In this document: piece after piece, positions 50,209 to 62,918 of the stretch
Position numbering within the stretch: the stretch's first letter is position 1
How the letters are laid out: each line of letters starts with the position of its first letter
Source of the DNA: Fereydounia khargensis
Taxonomy: Eukaryota > Basidiomycota > Ustilaginomycetes > Urocystidales > Fereydouniaceae
Reading direction: 5' to 3'
DNA length: 64,000 nucleotides
Assembly (NCBI GenBank): GCA_026413255.1
Contig: JAOCZO010000004.1
Coordinates: forward strand, 1-64,000
Position numbers and translations under genes: made by a program
Notes under the pieces: model-generated
The model's input: the letters and a program-made list of their open reading frames with translations, nothing else
Told to the model about the DNA's origin: nothing
Database searches by the model: none

Positions 50209-52893
50209 ATGTCTCGTCCTATCGCAACGCTCGCCTCTCAACGCTCCAGTCACAACAACAGCAGTGGCAGCATCCCCACCGCCAATTCACAAACCCCATC
50301 TGGTCGAAACCCACTCTCGTCCAGCTTTATCGAGCGTCACTTTGGACGGAGGCCCAAGACGGCCCAGGCTCCGCTTCAAGCCAGCTCTAGCAGCTCTCAT
50401 ATCAACCAGTCGGGCAACTCCTCCCCTGAACCAAACGTCTCCCGTAGCCCCAGCACCCGCAGCAGGCACGGCCTACCTCGCAGCAGCTCGTCTTCACGTG
50501 TCAATCTCTCTTCAGATCCAGTCTCTTTCCCCACATCTGAAGAGCCCGTGCCTCGACGGAGCCCCTTTGTTCCGCGCCTCCGCCCCTCCACTGCCGGTGA
50601 AGCGATCACACACTCTGACTCCAGCCGAGCAGAACAGCGTACAGCATCAGCATCCATGACTACCGCTTCTGGAGGCTCGAGCGGAGGCGGTGGAGGTGGT
50701 CCCTTTGGTCGAATGTTCAGGCGATACAGCCATGGCCGAGGCGGGGATAACCACGCGTCTACTCCCCCGCCGCCGCCACCGCCGCCGGCAACCGCTGGCG
50801 GCCCAAGCTCTCAACTTTCATCATCACAGGCACGGGCCACCAGCACACCGCCACGTGTGGCTGCCTTGAACCAGCAGCAGCACGCGCGTTCGAGCTCTGC
50901 AGCTAACTCGGGTCTTCCTTCATACGAAAGCGTCGGTCTCGCCAACTCGCACACAGTTGTCAACCTGGCCAATGAGTCACGCGCTAGCCCAAGTACACCT
51001 GGAGCAAACGGCGCAACTGATCCAGCGACAAGTACACCAGCCAACGGCGCCCACCACCAGTCTCCGGGTCCAGTCCCCGCCGCTGCTCCCGCTTCACCTA
51101 ACGCGAACGCAGCTGGTGCTGTGTCAAGTCCGGGCCCCAGCGTGCCCAACCAAATGCATCGTATCCGCCTTGTCCCGCACCTTGAGGCGACGCGGTCGCT
51201 TCACTTTGAGCCGATCGAGAGGGATGTAAAGGAAGGTGCTTCTGCCATCAAGATTGGCAGATTCACCGATCGCCAGCCGTCTCACCTTGATAACTCGGCG
51301 ACCATGGGCGCGAACGGCCACGACGCTGCTGCTGGGGGAGCTGACTCGAGCTTTTCCACTGTTGGCCAGCCAGGTGCCCGCGGCGGTGCGATTCCGATCA
51401 GCGGCAGTCATGGCGGACCCGGCAGGATTGACTCCTCACGAGTGGCCTTCAAGAGTAAGGTCGTCAGTCGAGGCCACGCTGAAGTCTGGTGCGAGGCGGG
51501 CGGCAAGTTCTTCATTCGCGATACCAAGTCGTCGTCTGGCACGTTCCTCAACCACATTCGACTCTCTGCTCCAAACGTTGAGAGTCGCGCCTTCTCCATC
51601 AAGGACGGAGATGTGATTCAGCTTGGTGTCGACTACCAGGGCGGCACGGAAGAGATCTACCGCTGCGTCAAGATGCGTGTCGAGCTCAACAGAGGCTGGC
51701 AGCGTGAGGCGAACCAGTTCAACGTCAATGCGCTCCGACAGCTGCGTGCGCTGCAAGGCACTTCGGTCCAGACAGGCGCATCCGGCAAGGATAAGGAAGT
51801 TGGCAGCGCTGCGCTTCCCACCAACCGAGACAATGTCAGCGTGACCGACTGCTGCATCTGTCTCTTCTCCGTCACCGTATGCCAGGCGCTGTTCATCGCG
51901 CCCTGCTCGCACGTGTTCCACTACAAATGCATCCGGCCAATGCTGACGCTCCATCACCCTGGATTCTCGTGCCCGCTCTGTCGGACATTCGCCGATCTCG
52001 ACGCGGACGTGGAGGAGGACGAGGCGTGGCAGGAAGCGCTGCTCAAGGAGGCCGAGGCTGCCGAGCTTCGCGCAGTCCAGGGCAAGCCTGCGGTTGACGT
52101 TGGCACGCCTCGTGCGGAGGTGGATGCGACGCTGACCTCCCAGCCTGCCTCGCATTCGAGTGCAGCTCCAGCACCACCACCGGACGTGTCGGTCTCTGTG
52201 GACCCGCAGATTGCAGCTGCGGCAGCGCTGATTCGGGCGACAAGCATCAATGGGGCTGAGACGGCTGCTGCCGCTGGTGTGACGACAAGTCCTTCAAGAG
52301 TAGGACGAGGCACAGCGCCATCTGCGGCTCGACGGGCAGAATGGGCACGTCCCGACACAGCGGTGGGGTCTAGCGTCGGCCCGATGTTTGACACCCCGAT
52401 TGAGGGAGCCACGGCGTCTCCGCACCTAGAAGCGAGTGCGGAGGTAGAGGAGTCGGCAGTCGTCGAACACGTGCTAGACGAGGCACCGCCGATTCGGTCA
52501 CCAGGAACGTCTCCTCAGCGTGGCGAGAGCCACTCTAGACGCGGCTCTGGTCCGATCGACATTGGTGCTCGACGGAACCGTGTGTCGCTAGAGGCAGAGC
52601 ACGACTCGCGGACACCGATGAACAACACGTTCCTTAGCACACTGGCAGAACGGGATTTTCACGACGGCCGATCGGCACCGGCCAGAGAAACAGTGCCGAC
52701 CACCGTTAGCGAAAAGGACCCACTCCCACTCCCACACCAGCATTCAATCACAAACCTGAACGGACCAGTGTACCGCGCGGGCTCTAACCTCAACGCTAGC
52801 GCGTACCGCTCTCACACGGCTTCAGAGTCCAGTAACCCCGGATCTGAATCCCACTCGCCCCTTGCCAAGTTCAAACGCAAGGTATCTGGCTAA
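50209..52893 (+). CDS. dma1: Dma1-type FHA-RING E3 ubiquitin ligase
   Basis: Orthologue type of fission yeast Dma1 and budding yeast Dma1/2 (related to Chfr and RNF8), mitotic checkpoint and septation/spindle-position ubiquitin ligases. Intronless, 894 residues. The first ~320 residues are Ser/Pro/Ala-rich and probably disordered, including Gly and Pro runs near 160-200. The FHA domain spans about 322-480: IKIGRFTDR, KVVSRGHAEVWCE (phosphothreonine-binding Arg, Ser and His), KDTKSSSGTFLNHIRLS-type core, then IKDGDVIQLGVDYQGG. The RING (CCICLFSV ... CSHVFHYKCI ... CPLC) lies at about 548-588. A second long disordered region follows. The FHA and RING spellings are those of Dma proteins. The protein is larger than S. 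pombe Dma1 (267) by its flanks. ATG 50209 is the first on + for 774 nt. Confidence 0.93.
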   Translation: MSRPIATLASQRSSHNNSSGSIPTANSQTPSGRNPLSSSFIERHFGRRPKTAQAPLQASSSSSHINQSGNSSPEPNVSRSPSTRSRHGLPRSSSSSRVNLSSDPVSFPTSEEPVPRRSPFVPRLRPSTAGEAITHSDSSRAEQRTASASMTTASGGSSGGGGGGPFGRMFRRYSHGRGGDNHASTPPPPPPPPATAGGPSSQLSSSQARATSTPPRVAALNQQQHARSSSAANSGLPSYESVGLANSHTVVNLANESRASPSTPGANGATDPATSTPANGAHHQSPGPVPAAAPASPNANAAGAVSSPGPSVPNQMHRIRLVPHLEATRSLHFEPIERDVKEGASAIKIGRFTDRQPSHLDNSATMGANGHDAAAGGADSSFSTVGQPGARGGAIPISGSHGGPGRIDSSRVAFKSKVVSRGHAEVWCEAGGKFFIRDTKSSSGTFLNHIRLSAPNVESRAFSIKDGDVIQLGVDYQGGTEEIYRCVKMRVELNRGWQREANQFNVNALRQLRALQGTSVQTGASGKDKEVGSAALPTNRDNVSVTDCCICLFSVTVCQALFIAPCSHVFHYKCIRPMLTLHHPGFSCPLCRTFADLDADVEEDEAWQEALLKEAEAAELRAVQGKPAVDVGTPRAEVDATLTSQPASHSSAAPAPPPDVSVSVDPQIAAAAALIRATSINGAETAAAAGVTTSPSRVGRGTAPSAARRAEWARPDTAVGSSVGPMFDTPIEGATASPHLEASAEVEESAVVEHVLDEAPPIRSPGTSPQRGESHSRRGSGPIDIGARRNRVSLEAEHDSRTPMNNTFLSTLAERDFHDGRSAPARETVPTTVSEKDPLPLPHQHSITNLNGPVYRAGSNLNASAYRSHTASESSNPGSESHSPLAKFKRKVSG

Positions 52894-53299
52894 ATGCCCT
52901 ATTCCCCCCCTCCCAGCACCCTCCCTTGTGTCTCATTTGGTGTTTTTTCCCCTTTGATCTCTTGAGTGAGCTATCGCACGAAATCTTCATTTGCATTGAT
53001 TCCTTCTCTCCCCCTGTCCGTGTCGCGTAGTGAGGGAATGTGTTACAGTTGATGTATTTTGCATTGCAACGAAACGGGAGGTTGGTTATAGGAAACATGG
53101 ATGAGACCGGACCGGCTCAACTCGGACTGGCCAGCGCGAGCGAGCTTGAGGATGGGGAAATGGGGGATTCTATACATCGACGGTTCTTTTCAACTTTCTG
53201 GAGACTCGGGAAGGGGATATCAAGAATGAAAAACAGGGGTTGAGCCCGGAATATGCACGAAGTTTAAGAAGAAGAGAGAGAGACGGAAAAGCGCTTTCC
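52894..53299. other. Convergent 3' region of dma1 and C1-THF synthase
   Basis: 406 bp of 3' flank on both sides with a GA-rich tract at 53270-53283. No gene is recognised. Confidence 0.5.
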
Positions 53300-56200
53300 T
53301 TAGAAGAGACCCTGAACCTCGCCGTTCTCGTCAAGGTCAATCTCAAAGAAGCCTGGGCGCGTGTTGAGACCAGGCATGGTGCTCATCGCACCGCATAGCG
53401 GGTACAGGAATCCAGCACCGGCCGCAAGCTTGACCGATCGGATGGGTACCGTAAAGCCACGCGGCTGGCCCTTGAGCGCAGGATCGTGGCTGAGCGACAG
53501 GTGCGTCTTGGCCATGCAGATAGGAAGGTCGTTGAAGCCCTGCTTGGTGTACGTGTCGATCTGCTTCTGAGCAAACTCGCTGACCTCGATGCCGTCAGCA
53601 CCGTACATCTCGCGTGCGATCGTCTCAATCTTCTCCACGATGGGCTTCTTAACGTCGTAGAGCAGCTTGAACTCGGATGCCTTACCCTCAAGCTGGTCAA
53701 TGACCGACTTGGCCAGCTCAACCGCACCCTGACCACCAAGGGCCCAGTGGTTGGAGGGGACCGCGGCATCGGCACCAGCCTCGAGAGCCTTCTTGGCGAC
53801 GAGGTCAAGCTCAGCCTGAGTGTCCGTAGAGAATTGGTTGATGGCGACAATGACCTTGAGGCCAAACTTCTTGGCGTTAGAAATGTGCTTCTCAAGGTTG
53901 GTGCAGCCCTTTTCGAGGATCTCGAGGTTCTCCTCGAGGTACACCTCGCTGAGGGGCTTGCCGGGCGTGACCTCGGGTCCACCGCCGTGGGTCTTGAGCG
54001 CACGGACAGTAGCAACGAGCACAACAGCGTCCGGAACGAGGCCAGACTCGCGGCACTTGATGTTGCAGAACTTCTCCATACCAATGTCGGCACCGAAACC
54101 AGCCTCAGTGATGACGTAACCGGTCCTCTCCACTGGCTCGCCCTCCTCGAGACCGGCGAGCTTGAGCGCGACAGCGTCGGCAAGGATGGAAGAGTTACCG
54201 TGGGCAATGTTGGCGAAAGGTCCAGCGTGCACGAACACGGGGGTGCCCTCCAGAGTCTGCATCAGGTTAGGCTTGATGGCGTCCTTCATGAGCACGGTCA
54301 GCGCACCACCGACGCCAATGTCGTCGGCCGTGACAGGCTCGCCACGGCGGCTAGTGCCGATAACCATGCGGCCAAGACGCTCACGCATGTCCTTCAGGTC
54401 ACGGCTGAGCGCAAGGACAGCCATGCACTCGGATGCGACGGCAATGTCAAAGTTGGTCTTGCGCTCAAGACCCTTCTCGGTGGGCGCCTGACCAACGGTG
54501 ATACCACGGAGGTAGCGGTCGTTGGTGTCAGTAACGCGGTTCCAGGTGATGGTCTCGGGGTCAATGTCGAGACGGGCGAAGCGCGACTTCTCCTCCTCGG
54601 TCAGGTCGTCGGGGTTGGTCTTGTCAATGCCGAGCTTTTTGAGACGACGGAACATGATGGGGGCAAAGGTGCGGACGCCCTTCTTCTTGGGGCAGAGGCG
54701 GTCAAAGAGAGGGCCATCCTTCTGGGTAGCCTCGTGGAACATGCGAGTGTCGATCGCAGCGGCGAGGAGGTTGTTGGCAGCCTGAACGGCGTGGTTGTCA
54801 CCAGTGAGATGGAGGTTGAACTCCTCCATGGGGATGACCTGGGAGTAACCACCACCGGCAGCACCACCCTTGATACCAAAGGTGGGACCCTGGGAAGGCT
54901 GTCGGACACAGGCAAAGGCGGGCTTGCCAAGGTGGGCGCCGAGGGCCTGAGCGAGACCAATGGTGGTAGTTGACTTGCCCTCACCGAGGGGAGTGGGAGT
55001 GATACCGGCAACAACAATGTACTTGCCGTTCTTGCGGTGAGCGAGGCGCTCGAGAACGTTGAGGCTGACCTTGGCCTTGACGTCTCCGTAAGGCTCAAGC
55101 TCCTTGCCGAGGAGTCCGATCTCGCGAGCAATCTGGGTGATGGGCTTGGGCGTCTGCGATCGGGCAACGATGATGTCACTGGGGACCTTCTCGAGGGGCT
55201 TGATGGGGTTGGGGGTCACAACACCACGGCCGATGCCAAGACCGCGGCCAGCAGCAAGGCTGCGCTCGGCGCTGTGGAGGACGTTCTCGATAAGCATAGC
55301 AACAGTCATAGGGCCAACACCACCGGGGACGGGAGTGATGGCAGAAGCGACCTTGGAGGCAGCCTCAAAGTCAACATCGCCGACGAGGCGCTGGCCGGAC
55401 TTCTTGGTCGAGTCGGGAATGTAGTTGGTACCAACGTCGATGACAACGGCACCCTGCTTGAGCCACTCGCCCTTGACGAAGTGAGGCTTGCCCATGGCAG
55501 CAACGACAATGTCAGCCTGAGAGAGGTGAGCCTGGAGATCCTTGGTCTTGCTGTGCACCTGAGTGACGGTGCAGTCACGAGAACGGAGGAGACTGGCGAC
55601 AGGGTTGCCGACAATGTCGCTGCGGCCAATGACGACGGCGCGGAGACCGGCCATGTTGGAGATGCCGGCCTGCTCGAGGAGCTTGATGCAACCAGCGGGG
55701 GTGCAGGGGTAGAAGATTGGGTTGCAAGCCTTGGAGGAGAGGTGGCCGATGTTGAGGGCGTGGAAGCCATCGACGTCCTTCTCGGGGCTGATGGCCTCGG
55801 TAACACGCCTCTCGGCGTCCGAGTCGATGTGGTCACCGAGGGGAAGCTGGACAAGGATGCCGTCGACGGTGAGGTCCTCGTTGAGCTCGCCGACGCGGCG
55901 AATGATCTCTTGCTCACTGGTACCCTCGGGGAGCTGGACGTGAGTGTATCGCATACCGCACTCCTCAGCGGCGAGCTTCTTCATGCGAATGTAGGTGGAA
56001 GAGGCGCTCATGGAGCCGACCTGGATGATGCAGAGGTGGGGCTGGAAAGAGCCATGCTGCTTCTTGAGCTCAACGATGCGCTGGGCGACCTTGGCGCGGA
56101 CGTCTTTGGCGAGGGCGGTGCCATCGATCAGCTTGGCACCGCCTGGGGTGGACTCGAGGCTAGCCATTACGGGAGTGGTGATGGAGCGGAGGGAGAAGGG

Positions 56201-56389
56201 GGATGGGACGTGCGCTGGAAAGAAGGAAGAGCGGAGAGAGGAGGAGGGGATCACGTGGGAGTGGAGCTGGGACTGGGATCGAGAGCGGGCAGCAAGCGTG
56301 GAAAGGGACCTTGGCTGGGCGGAGTAGGCTCGGGTCAGAGGAAGGAAGGAAGATGGAATCCGTGCAGAGTGACGGGGAGCGGCGAGCAT
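53300..56389 (-). CDS. ADE3/MIS1-like: Trifunctional C1-tetrahydrofolate synthase
   Basis: Interconverts one-carbon tetrahydrofolates: methylene-THF dehydrogenase, methenyl-THF cyclohydrolase and formyl-THF synthetase. Intronless, 1029 residues from ATG 56389. The first ~74 residues are Arg/Ser-rich without acidic residues (presequence type). Residue 75 is a second Met (56167) opening [16 protein letters not shown], the usual cytosolic start. The dehydrogenase/cyclohydrolase part has [23 protein letters not shown] and [13 protein letters not shown] up to about 375, with [15 protein letters not shown]. The synthetase part from about 405 has the ATP loop [37 protein letters not shown] and [13 protein letters not shown]. 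All three activities look intact. In budding yeast, separate ADE3 (cytosol) and MIS1 (mitochondria) genes do this; here one gene could make both forms. Confidence 0.96.
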   Translation of the reverse strand: MLAAPRHSARIPSSFLPLTRAYSAQPRSLSTLAARSRSQSQLHSHVIPSSSLRSSFFPAHVPSPFSLRSITTPVMASLESTPGGAKLIDGTALAKDVRAKVAQRIVELKKQHGSFQPHLCIIQVGSMSASSTYIRMKKLAAEECGMRYTHVQLPEGTSEQEIIRRVGELNEDLTVDGILVQLPLGDHIDSDAERRVTEAISPEKDVDGFHALNIGHLSSKACNPIFYPCTPAGCIKLLEQAGISNMAGLRAVVIGRSDIVGNPVASLLRSRDCTVTQVHSKTKDLQAHLSQADIVVAAMGKPHFVKGEWLKQGAVVIDVGTNYIPDSTKKSGQRLVGDVDFEAASKVASAITPVPGGVGPMTVAMLIENVLHSAERSLAAGRGLGIGRGVVTPNPIKPLEKVPSDIIVARSQTPKPITQIAREIGLLGKELEPYGDVKAKVSLNVLERLAHRKNGKYIVVAGITPTPLGEGKSTTTIGLAQALGAHLGKPAFACVRQPSQGPTFGIKGGAAGGGYSQVIPMEEFNLHLTGDNHAVQAANNLLAAAIDTRMFHEATQKDGPLFDRLCPKKKGVRTFAPIMFRRLKKLGIDKTNPDDLTEEEKSRFARLDIDPETITWNRVTDTNDRYLRGITVGQAPTEKGLERKTNFDIAVASECMAVLALSRDLKDMRERLGRMVIGTSRRGEPVTADDIGVGGALTVLMKDAIKPNLMQTLEGTPVFVHAGPFANIAHGNSSILADAVALKLAGLEEGEPVERTGYVITEAGFGADIGMEKFCNIKCRESGLVPDAVVLVATVRALKTHGGGPEVTPGKPLSEVYLEENLEILEKGCTNLEKHISNAKKFGLKVIVAINQFSTDTQAELDLVAKKALEAGADAAVPSNHWALGGQGAVELAKSVIDQLEGKASEFKLLYDVKKPIVEKIETIAREMYGADGIEVSEFAQKQIDTYTKQGFNDLPICMAKTHLSLSHDPALKGQPRGFTVPIRSVKLAAGAGFLYPLCGAMSTMPGLNTRPGFFEIDLDENGEVQGLF

Positions 56390-57144
56390 GCCAAAGGGCT
56401 ATCAGTCTCTCTCGCTCTCTGCAGACCGACTTGCGGTGGGTGGATTGCGTTGGAGAGGAGGAAGGAGAAGGAAAGTGAAGATGAAAGGTGTAAAAGCCAA
56501 CGGCAAAGGTAAAAAGTAGACGAAGCGAAGAAGGTTGGCAAGCCAAGGCGAGGCGAGGCGAGTCGGGGCGAGTTGCGGCAGTCGGCTGGCTGGCTGTGGC
56601 TGGCTTTGCGCTGCTTGCTGAATTGGAAATGGAAGCGAAGTGCGGTAAAGTACGTGAGGTGACTTGCTGCTGCTGCCTCTCTGCCTGCCTGCTTGCTTGG
56701 TTGCTTGGTTGCTAGTCGAGTCAATTGAGAAGAATCTCTAGCTCACTCTCTCGGCTGGGCTTGCGTTGCGTAAAGCATACAAAGCCGTTTGAATCGGGTT
56801 CAAGCCGACCAGCCAGACAGACAGACAGATAGGCAGGGCAGGCAAGGGCAGACGAGGCAAGTCTGCAGCGGTTCGGCTAAAGACGCGGCTCATTTCAATC
56901 ACGCCCCAGAGAGATACGGTCAAGCACTCAGTTACTGGATTCCAATCACAATTCTTCCTGTTGGCCCGGACTGCCCATTCCCGCTTTCCTCCAGGCGGGG
57001 GCCCATCTTTTTGGCCTTTGCCAATTTCTTATTCGAAGATACACGGTACCATACATACGCTACCGCACAGCCCATTTTGTATTGTGCGTTCTGCTGCAGA
57101 CGACCCTGTCAGTCAGTCTAATCAAATTGCCACTCATCACTACA
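56390..57144. other. Intergenic region between Doa1 stop and C1-THF synthase start
   Basis: 755 bp containing the C1-THF synthase promoter. Short CTGGCTGG, CTTGGTTG and ACAGACAG tandem repeats occur at 56583-56606, 56693-56713 and 56814-56829. No gene is recognised. Confidence 0.5.
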
Positions 57145-59562
57145 CTACAGGCTGTCAATCTCAGCGCAGATCGTCTTGATCCTCTCCTCGCTGCCCACGG
57201 GCGAGCTGGCCCACTTGCGCACCAGCGAGCGTGCCTGCTGACCTGCAGCACCGCCCAGTGAGGCGCCCGAGACCGAGCACAGAAGGTTGCCCAGCGCAAT
57301 CAGCGTCCGGTACAGCACCTCGCTGTCTCCTGCTTCGTGCGTCAGAACCTCGTTCACCATGTCCAGCGCAAAGCCTGACAACGAGCTCTTCGAGTTGGCC
57401 GAGACGATCTCTGCCGTGACGTTGTATAGCACCGTCGCATATGCAACTCGTCCGTTCTTGTTGAGCTTGGCAAAGTGCGTGTCCTTCAGAGAGCCAAGAA
57501 TGCTGATTCCTTGCGCCTGTACCTCTCCGACCGTGGAACGGTTGCTCCAAAGATTGGCAATAGCTCGAAGCGCCAACATTGAGTTGACCTCCCGCGCCTT
57601 GCTTTCGTTTGACCCACTCGCGGGCCAGTCGTCGCCCCATTGAGATGCTGCAAACGCATCTGTAGCAATCGCGATTCCGCTCACTCCAGTCGTCACCGCT
57701 GCGACACAACGATACAGATCCAGTGCCGGGAATCGGTTCCCCGGCTGCCAGTCCCGGATGACCTTTTCAAGCACCGACGTGTCGATCGGCTCCCCTGAGC
57801 CACCTCGCTCAATCGCCGCAATCACCTTGTCAATCTGCCCGATCTCGGCATCGCTCAGCTTGGAAGCCTCTTGATCGTTCAGCTGCACAATCTTGTCCTT
57901 GACAGCGCTAAAGTTAGTCGTCTTGAAGGAGAGTGCTCCTCGCTGCGGTAGGATGCTTGTCTTTGGCCTCGATCCTGATGAGGGCTGCGAGCTTGTGTAG
58001 GGATCGACGTTGCCCGACCCAGTGTAAGTCGGTCCCGAGGGTGCGCTCGGCGGTGCGGGTGCTGCACGGCTGCTCGAGCTGCCCGGTGCACCAGTGTAGC
58101 GGCTCGTTCCTGTGTATGGATCCACGTACTCGGATCCACCTAGGCTGACACCTTGCGTGTTCTTCTCGATGAACTGGACCACCTGGTCAATGTAGTTCTG
58201 CGAAAGGTCGTTCTTCTCCAGGAAGCGCTGTGCCGCTGCGTACGGATTCTCGCTGAGATTGAACGGCAGCTTGAGTGGAGGCTTGTCGTCCTCAATGTCA
58301 ACGTCAAACACGTAGTCGTACTCCTTGCCCTCATGGAGCTTCTTCTGTCCGCTGCTGACACCGCCCACCACCTCGCCGATCTTCTCCCACTTTCCAGAAA
58401 CAGTACTCCATTGGAATGCTTCTACCACGTCTCCGTTCTTGATCATCTCGGTCTGACCCTCCTTTGTTCCAGGCTGCACGAGAGCTTCGCTTCCGGGAAG
58501 GTCATCCTTTTTGATGTCGCCGACTTGCGTCTGGTTGAGCGCTTGAGATGAGATGGTATGCTCATATGCCTTGAGCTCTTCAGCATCGGCATGTCTTGAA
58601 GCGTCTCGGGTAAAGATCCTGACGAAGGAATCGCTTGAGCCACAGGCAATGTCGCCATTGCTGAGCACCGTCACGCTCCAGACCGAAATGGCAGGGATGA
58701 TGACAGTTTGCACCGGATTGCCATCGCGCCAGACTCGCACGCTGCGATCCTCGCCAGAGCTAACCAGCTCTCCTTTTCCACCAGAGATGGTGGACAGACT
58801 GTACACGAAGCTGGTATGCCCTGAAAGTGTCTGAAGTGGACGATTGGCACTCTTGGGCGTCAAGGCTGCGAGGGAATACAGGTTGATCGTGCCGTCATTG
58901 CCACAGCTGGCGAACGAAAGTCCTCCTTCAAGAAGCACGAGACCCCTCACAGCATCCGTGTGCCCGACAAACGTAGCGATGGGTACACTGGGCTGAGAGA
59001 TGGACCATAGCTTGATCGTCTTGTCTGCTGACGCCGTGAGGACGCGATCGTTGTCTACCGCCTGTACTGCCCACACGGCCTGCTCGTGTCCTTTGAGCGT
59101 CGCAACGCACTCCCATCCTTTCCAGATCTTTGCAGACTTGTCCCAGCTACCACTGACGATGAAGCTGCCGTTGGGCCCGACGTCGAGGGCACAGACGTTG
59201 TCCTCATGGCCGATGAGCGCATAATCGGGGCTAGGAGAGGCCTGGACGCTGTCGGTAGCCGCATTGGACTGAATCTGAAATCCATGAATAAGCTTGTCCT
59301 GGCCTGCAGTCAGGGCGACTGCGGTACCGCTCGGACCGGGAAGGAAGGCGCAAGAGTTGACGAATCCCTCGTGACCCTCGAGGATGGCCACAGGCTCAAA
59401 GCCCTTGCCAGAGAGACTACTTGCCCAAAGACGTGCGGTTCTGTCGCGCGAAGAGGATAGCAGAAGCTGCCTCCCGGAGGAGAGCTGGTAGGAGGCTACT
59501 GCCCTGACATCCGCCTCGTGGCCGGCAAGCTGAGCAGAGAGCTTGAATGCTGCGGCGGACAT
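57145..59562 (-). CDS. DOA1: Doa1/Ufd3 (PLAA) ubiquitin-binding Cdc48 cofactor
   Basis: Binds ubiquitin and the AAA ATPase Cdc48; keeps the ubiquitin pool and acts in endosomal sorting and ribophagy. Intronless, 805 residues. WD40 propeller of seven repeats at about 1-300 (SSSRDRTARLWA, SGSWDKSAKIWKGWECVATLKGHE, TASADKTIKLWS). The PFU ubiquitin-binding domain is near 370-470, with KEYDYVFDVDIEDDKPPLKL and NPYAAAQRFLEKNDLSQNYI. A Pro/Ser/Gly linker with YTGxxxYTG-like repeats follows (about 480-540). The PUL armadillo domain, which binds the Cdc48 tail, covers about 545-805. Order and length agree with Doa1 (715 in yeast). No odd features. Confidence 0.97.
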   Translation of the reverse strand: MSAAAFKLSAQLAGHEADVRAVASYQLSSGRQLLLSSSRDRTARLWASSLSGKGFEPVAILEGHEGFVNSCAFLPGPSGTAVALTAGQDKLIHGFQIQSNAATDSVQASPSPDYALIGHEDNVCALDVGPNGSFIVSGSWDKSAKIWKGWECVATLKGHEQAVWAVQAVDNDRVLTASADKTIKLWSISQPSVPIATFVGHTDAVRGLVLLEGGLSFASCGNDGTINLYSLAALTPKSANRPLQTLSGHTSFVYSLSTISGGKGELVSSGEDRSVRVWRDGNPVQTVIIPAISVWSVTVLSNGDIACGSSDSFVRIFTRDASRHADAEELKAYEHTISSQALNQTQVGDIKKDDLPGSEALVQPGTKEGQTEMIKNGDVVEAFQWSTVSGKWEKIGEVVGGVSSGQKKLHEGKEYDYVFDVDIEDDKPPLKLPFNLSENPYAAAQRFLEKNDLSQNYIDQVVQFIEKNTQGVSLGGSEYVDPYTGTSRYTGAPGSSSSRAAPAPPSAPSGPTYTGSGNVDPYTSSQPSSGSRPKTSILPQRGALSFKTTNFSAVKDKIVQLNDQEASKLSDAEIGQIDKVIAAIERGGSGEPIDTSVLEKVIRDWQPGNRFPALDLYRCVAAVTTGVSGIAIATDAFAASQWGDDWPASGSNESKAREVNSMLALRAIANLWSNRSTVGEVQAQGISILGSLKDTHFAKLNKNGRVAYATVLYNVTAEIVSANSKSSLSGFALDMVNEVLTHEAGDSEVLYRTLIALGNLLCSVSGASLGGAAGQQARSLVRKWASSPVGSEERIKTICAEIDSL

Positions 59563-59972
59563 GACGTCACTCAGCTGAGCTAGACAAAGTTAAAGAAAGT
59601 TGGCAAGGCGATCAGGTTGGAAATGGACGTGGTTTGTTTTCTTGATACTGTTGTTGCTTGTCTGCAAGTAGCGGTATGGGACGGAACGGAAGGGGTATGA
59701 TTATATGTGAGAGAGAGAAGAAGAAAACGGTAAGCCCCAAAGGGTTCCGTTGGCCGTTTACCTGAGAGTCAACGCCGGCTGAGCACGCACAGGCCACGCA
59801 ACGCGGGGTCCGATCACACGCTTCCAATTTCCAGCCAGAACCGACACTTGAAAACCTCCACAATGATTTCCCTCTTCTGCGGATACTGTTACAGAAATTT
59901 GATTCATTCCTCAAACAGGACTGTGCCTAACAAGACAAGACAGCTTCATCCTATCGGCTTGCAATCTCTCGA
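59563..59972. other. Doa1 promoter region and LAP 3' flank
   Basis: 410 bp, no gene recognised. Confidence 0.5.
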
Positions 59973-61944
<1,972 letters not shown>

Positions 61945-62918
61945 ATGCGGGGGAGAGATTGATGGTGGGATACAGGAGTCAGACTTGCTTTATCTACTCT
62001 GCTGAAGGTGTAGTGCGTGGGGGAAGGTTGTCTTGCTTGGGATGAGGATGAGGGCGAGGCAAGGCAAGGCAAGGCAAGGTAAGGCAAAAGGGCGAAGGGG
62101 AGAGAGCAGAAGGCGCCAGGAAGACAGTGCGCCGACGTGTGGCCCGCACTCAGTCAGGCAGCAGCGGCAGCAGGAGCTTGGGCCGGCATTTTTGGGAGCT
62201 TGCGTGTAGCGCTGCATTGTATCGCGCAGTGTTGGACGCCGCCGCTGGCCAGGCAGCTCCACACGGCACACGGCGCTCGTACCTCCGGCTCACATCTTTC
62301 GCCTGGCTACGCCTAAGCAGAAAAAAAAAAAAAAGGACAAAAAAGGGACAGGCGGCCAACCAGCCACCGACCAGCAGCGCCTGGACCACGGTCATCCAAT
62401 CACCATGTTGACCAAGCTGCATTTGAATATAAAGTTACACTTGTCAAGTCCCGTCGTTTGGAGGCCGTGACGGATCTCTCATAAGGAAGACGTGCCCTCA
62501 TGTGGTCGCGTTGCACTGTAATTCAAGATTTGGCGTGCGGATCCATGTACCTTTGCAGTCACCGCCAGACGATCAGCTTGGGCTTCTCGTCCGATAGATA
62601 CAGTTCCAAAGGGAAGCAAAACAGAAAAAGAGGAGCAACAAGAGAGGCGGCAAAGCAAGTTCAGCCGGCTCAATCAATGTACGCCATGCTATATAGTACA
62701 CGCTGCTGCGGATGGACCGGAGGAGCTTGTTCCGACCCTAGAGCCCTCCAATCATGCTTTGCTGTATTCGCAACGCACCAAGTAGTGTACTGATGATCGG
62801 CATCTTCGGTCGGCTTCGTCGCCGCTCTCTTCCATTTGACAGGCTCGGCACACACAAGTGGGGTCAGCTGCAGCCGAACAAATAGGCTGCATTACCAGAC
62901 CATGCCTGTAACCGGGCA
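61945..62918. other. LAP upstream region
   Basis: 974 bp. It contains a (GCAAG)n repeat at 62057-62087 and an A14-15 tract at 62321-62335. Both flanking genes lie on the minus strand. No gene is recognised. Confidence 0.5.
62057..62087. repeat. (GCAAG)n short tandem repeat
   Basis: About six pentamers with one C-to-T change, roughly 110 bp upstream of the LAP start. Confidence 0.9.

Noticed and set aside
53486-56512. Two ~490-codon open frames antisense to C1-THF synthase
   Set aside because: Shadows of the coding strand in a highly codon-biased gene; Gly/Leu/Val/Asp-rich without domains.
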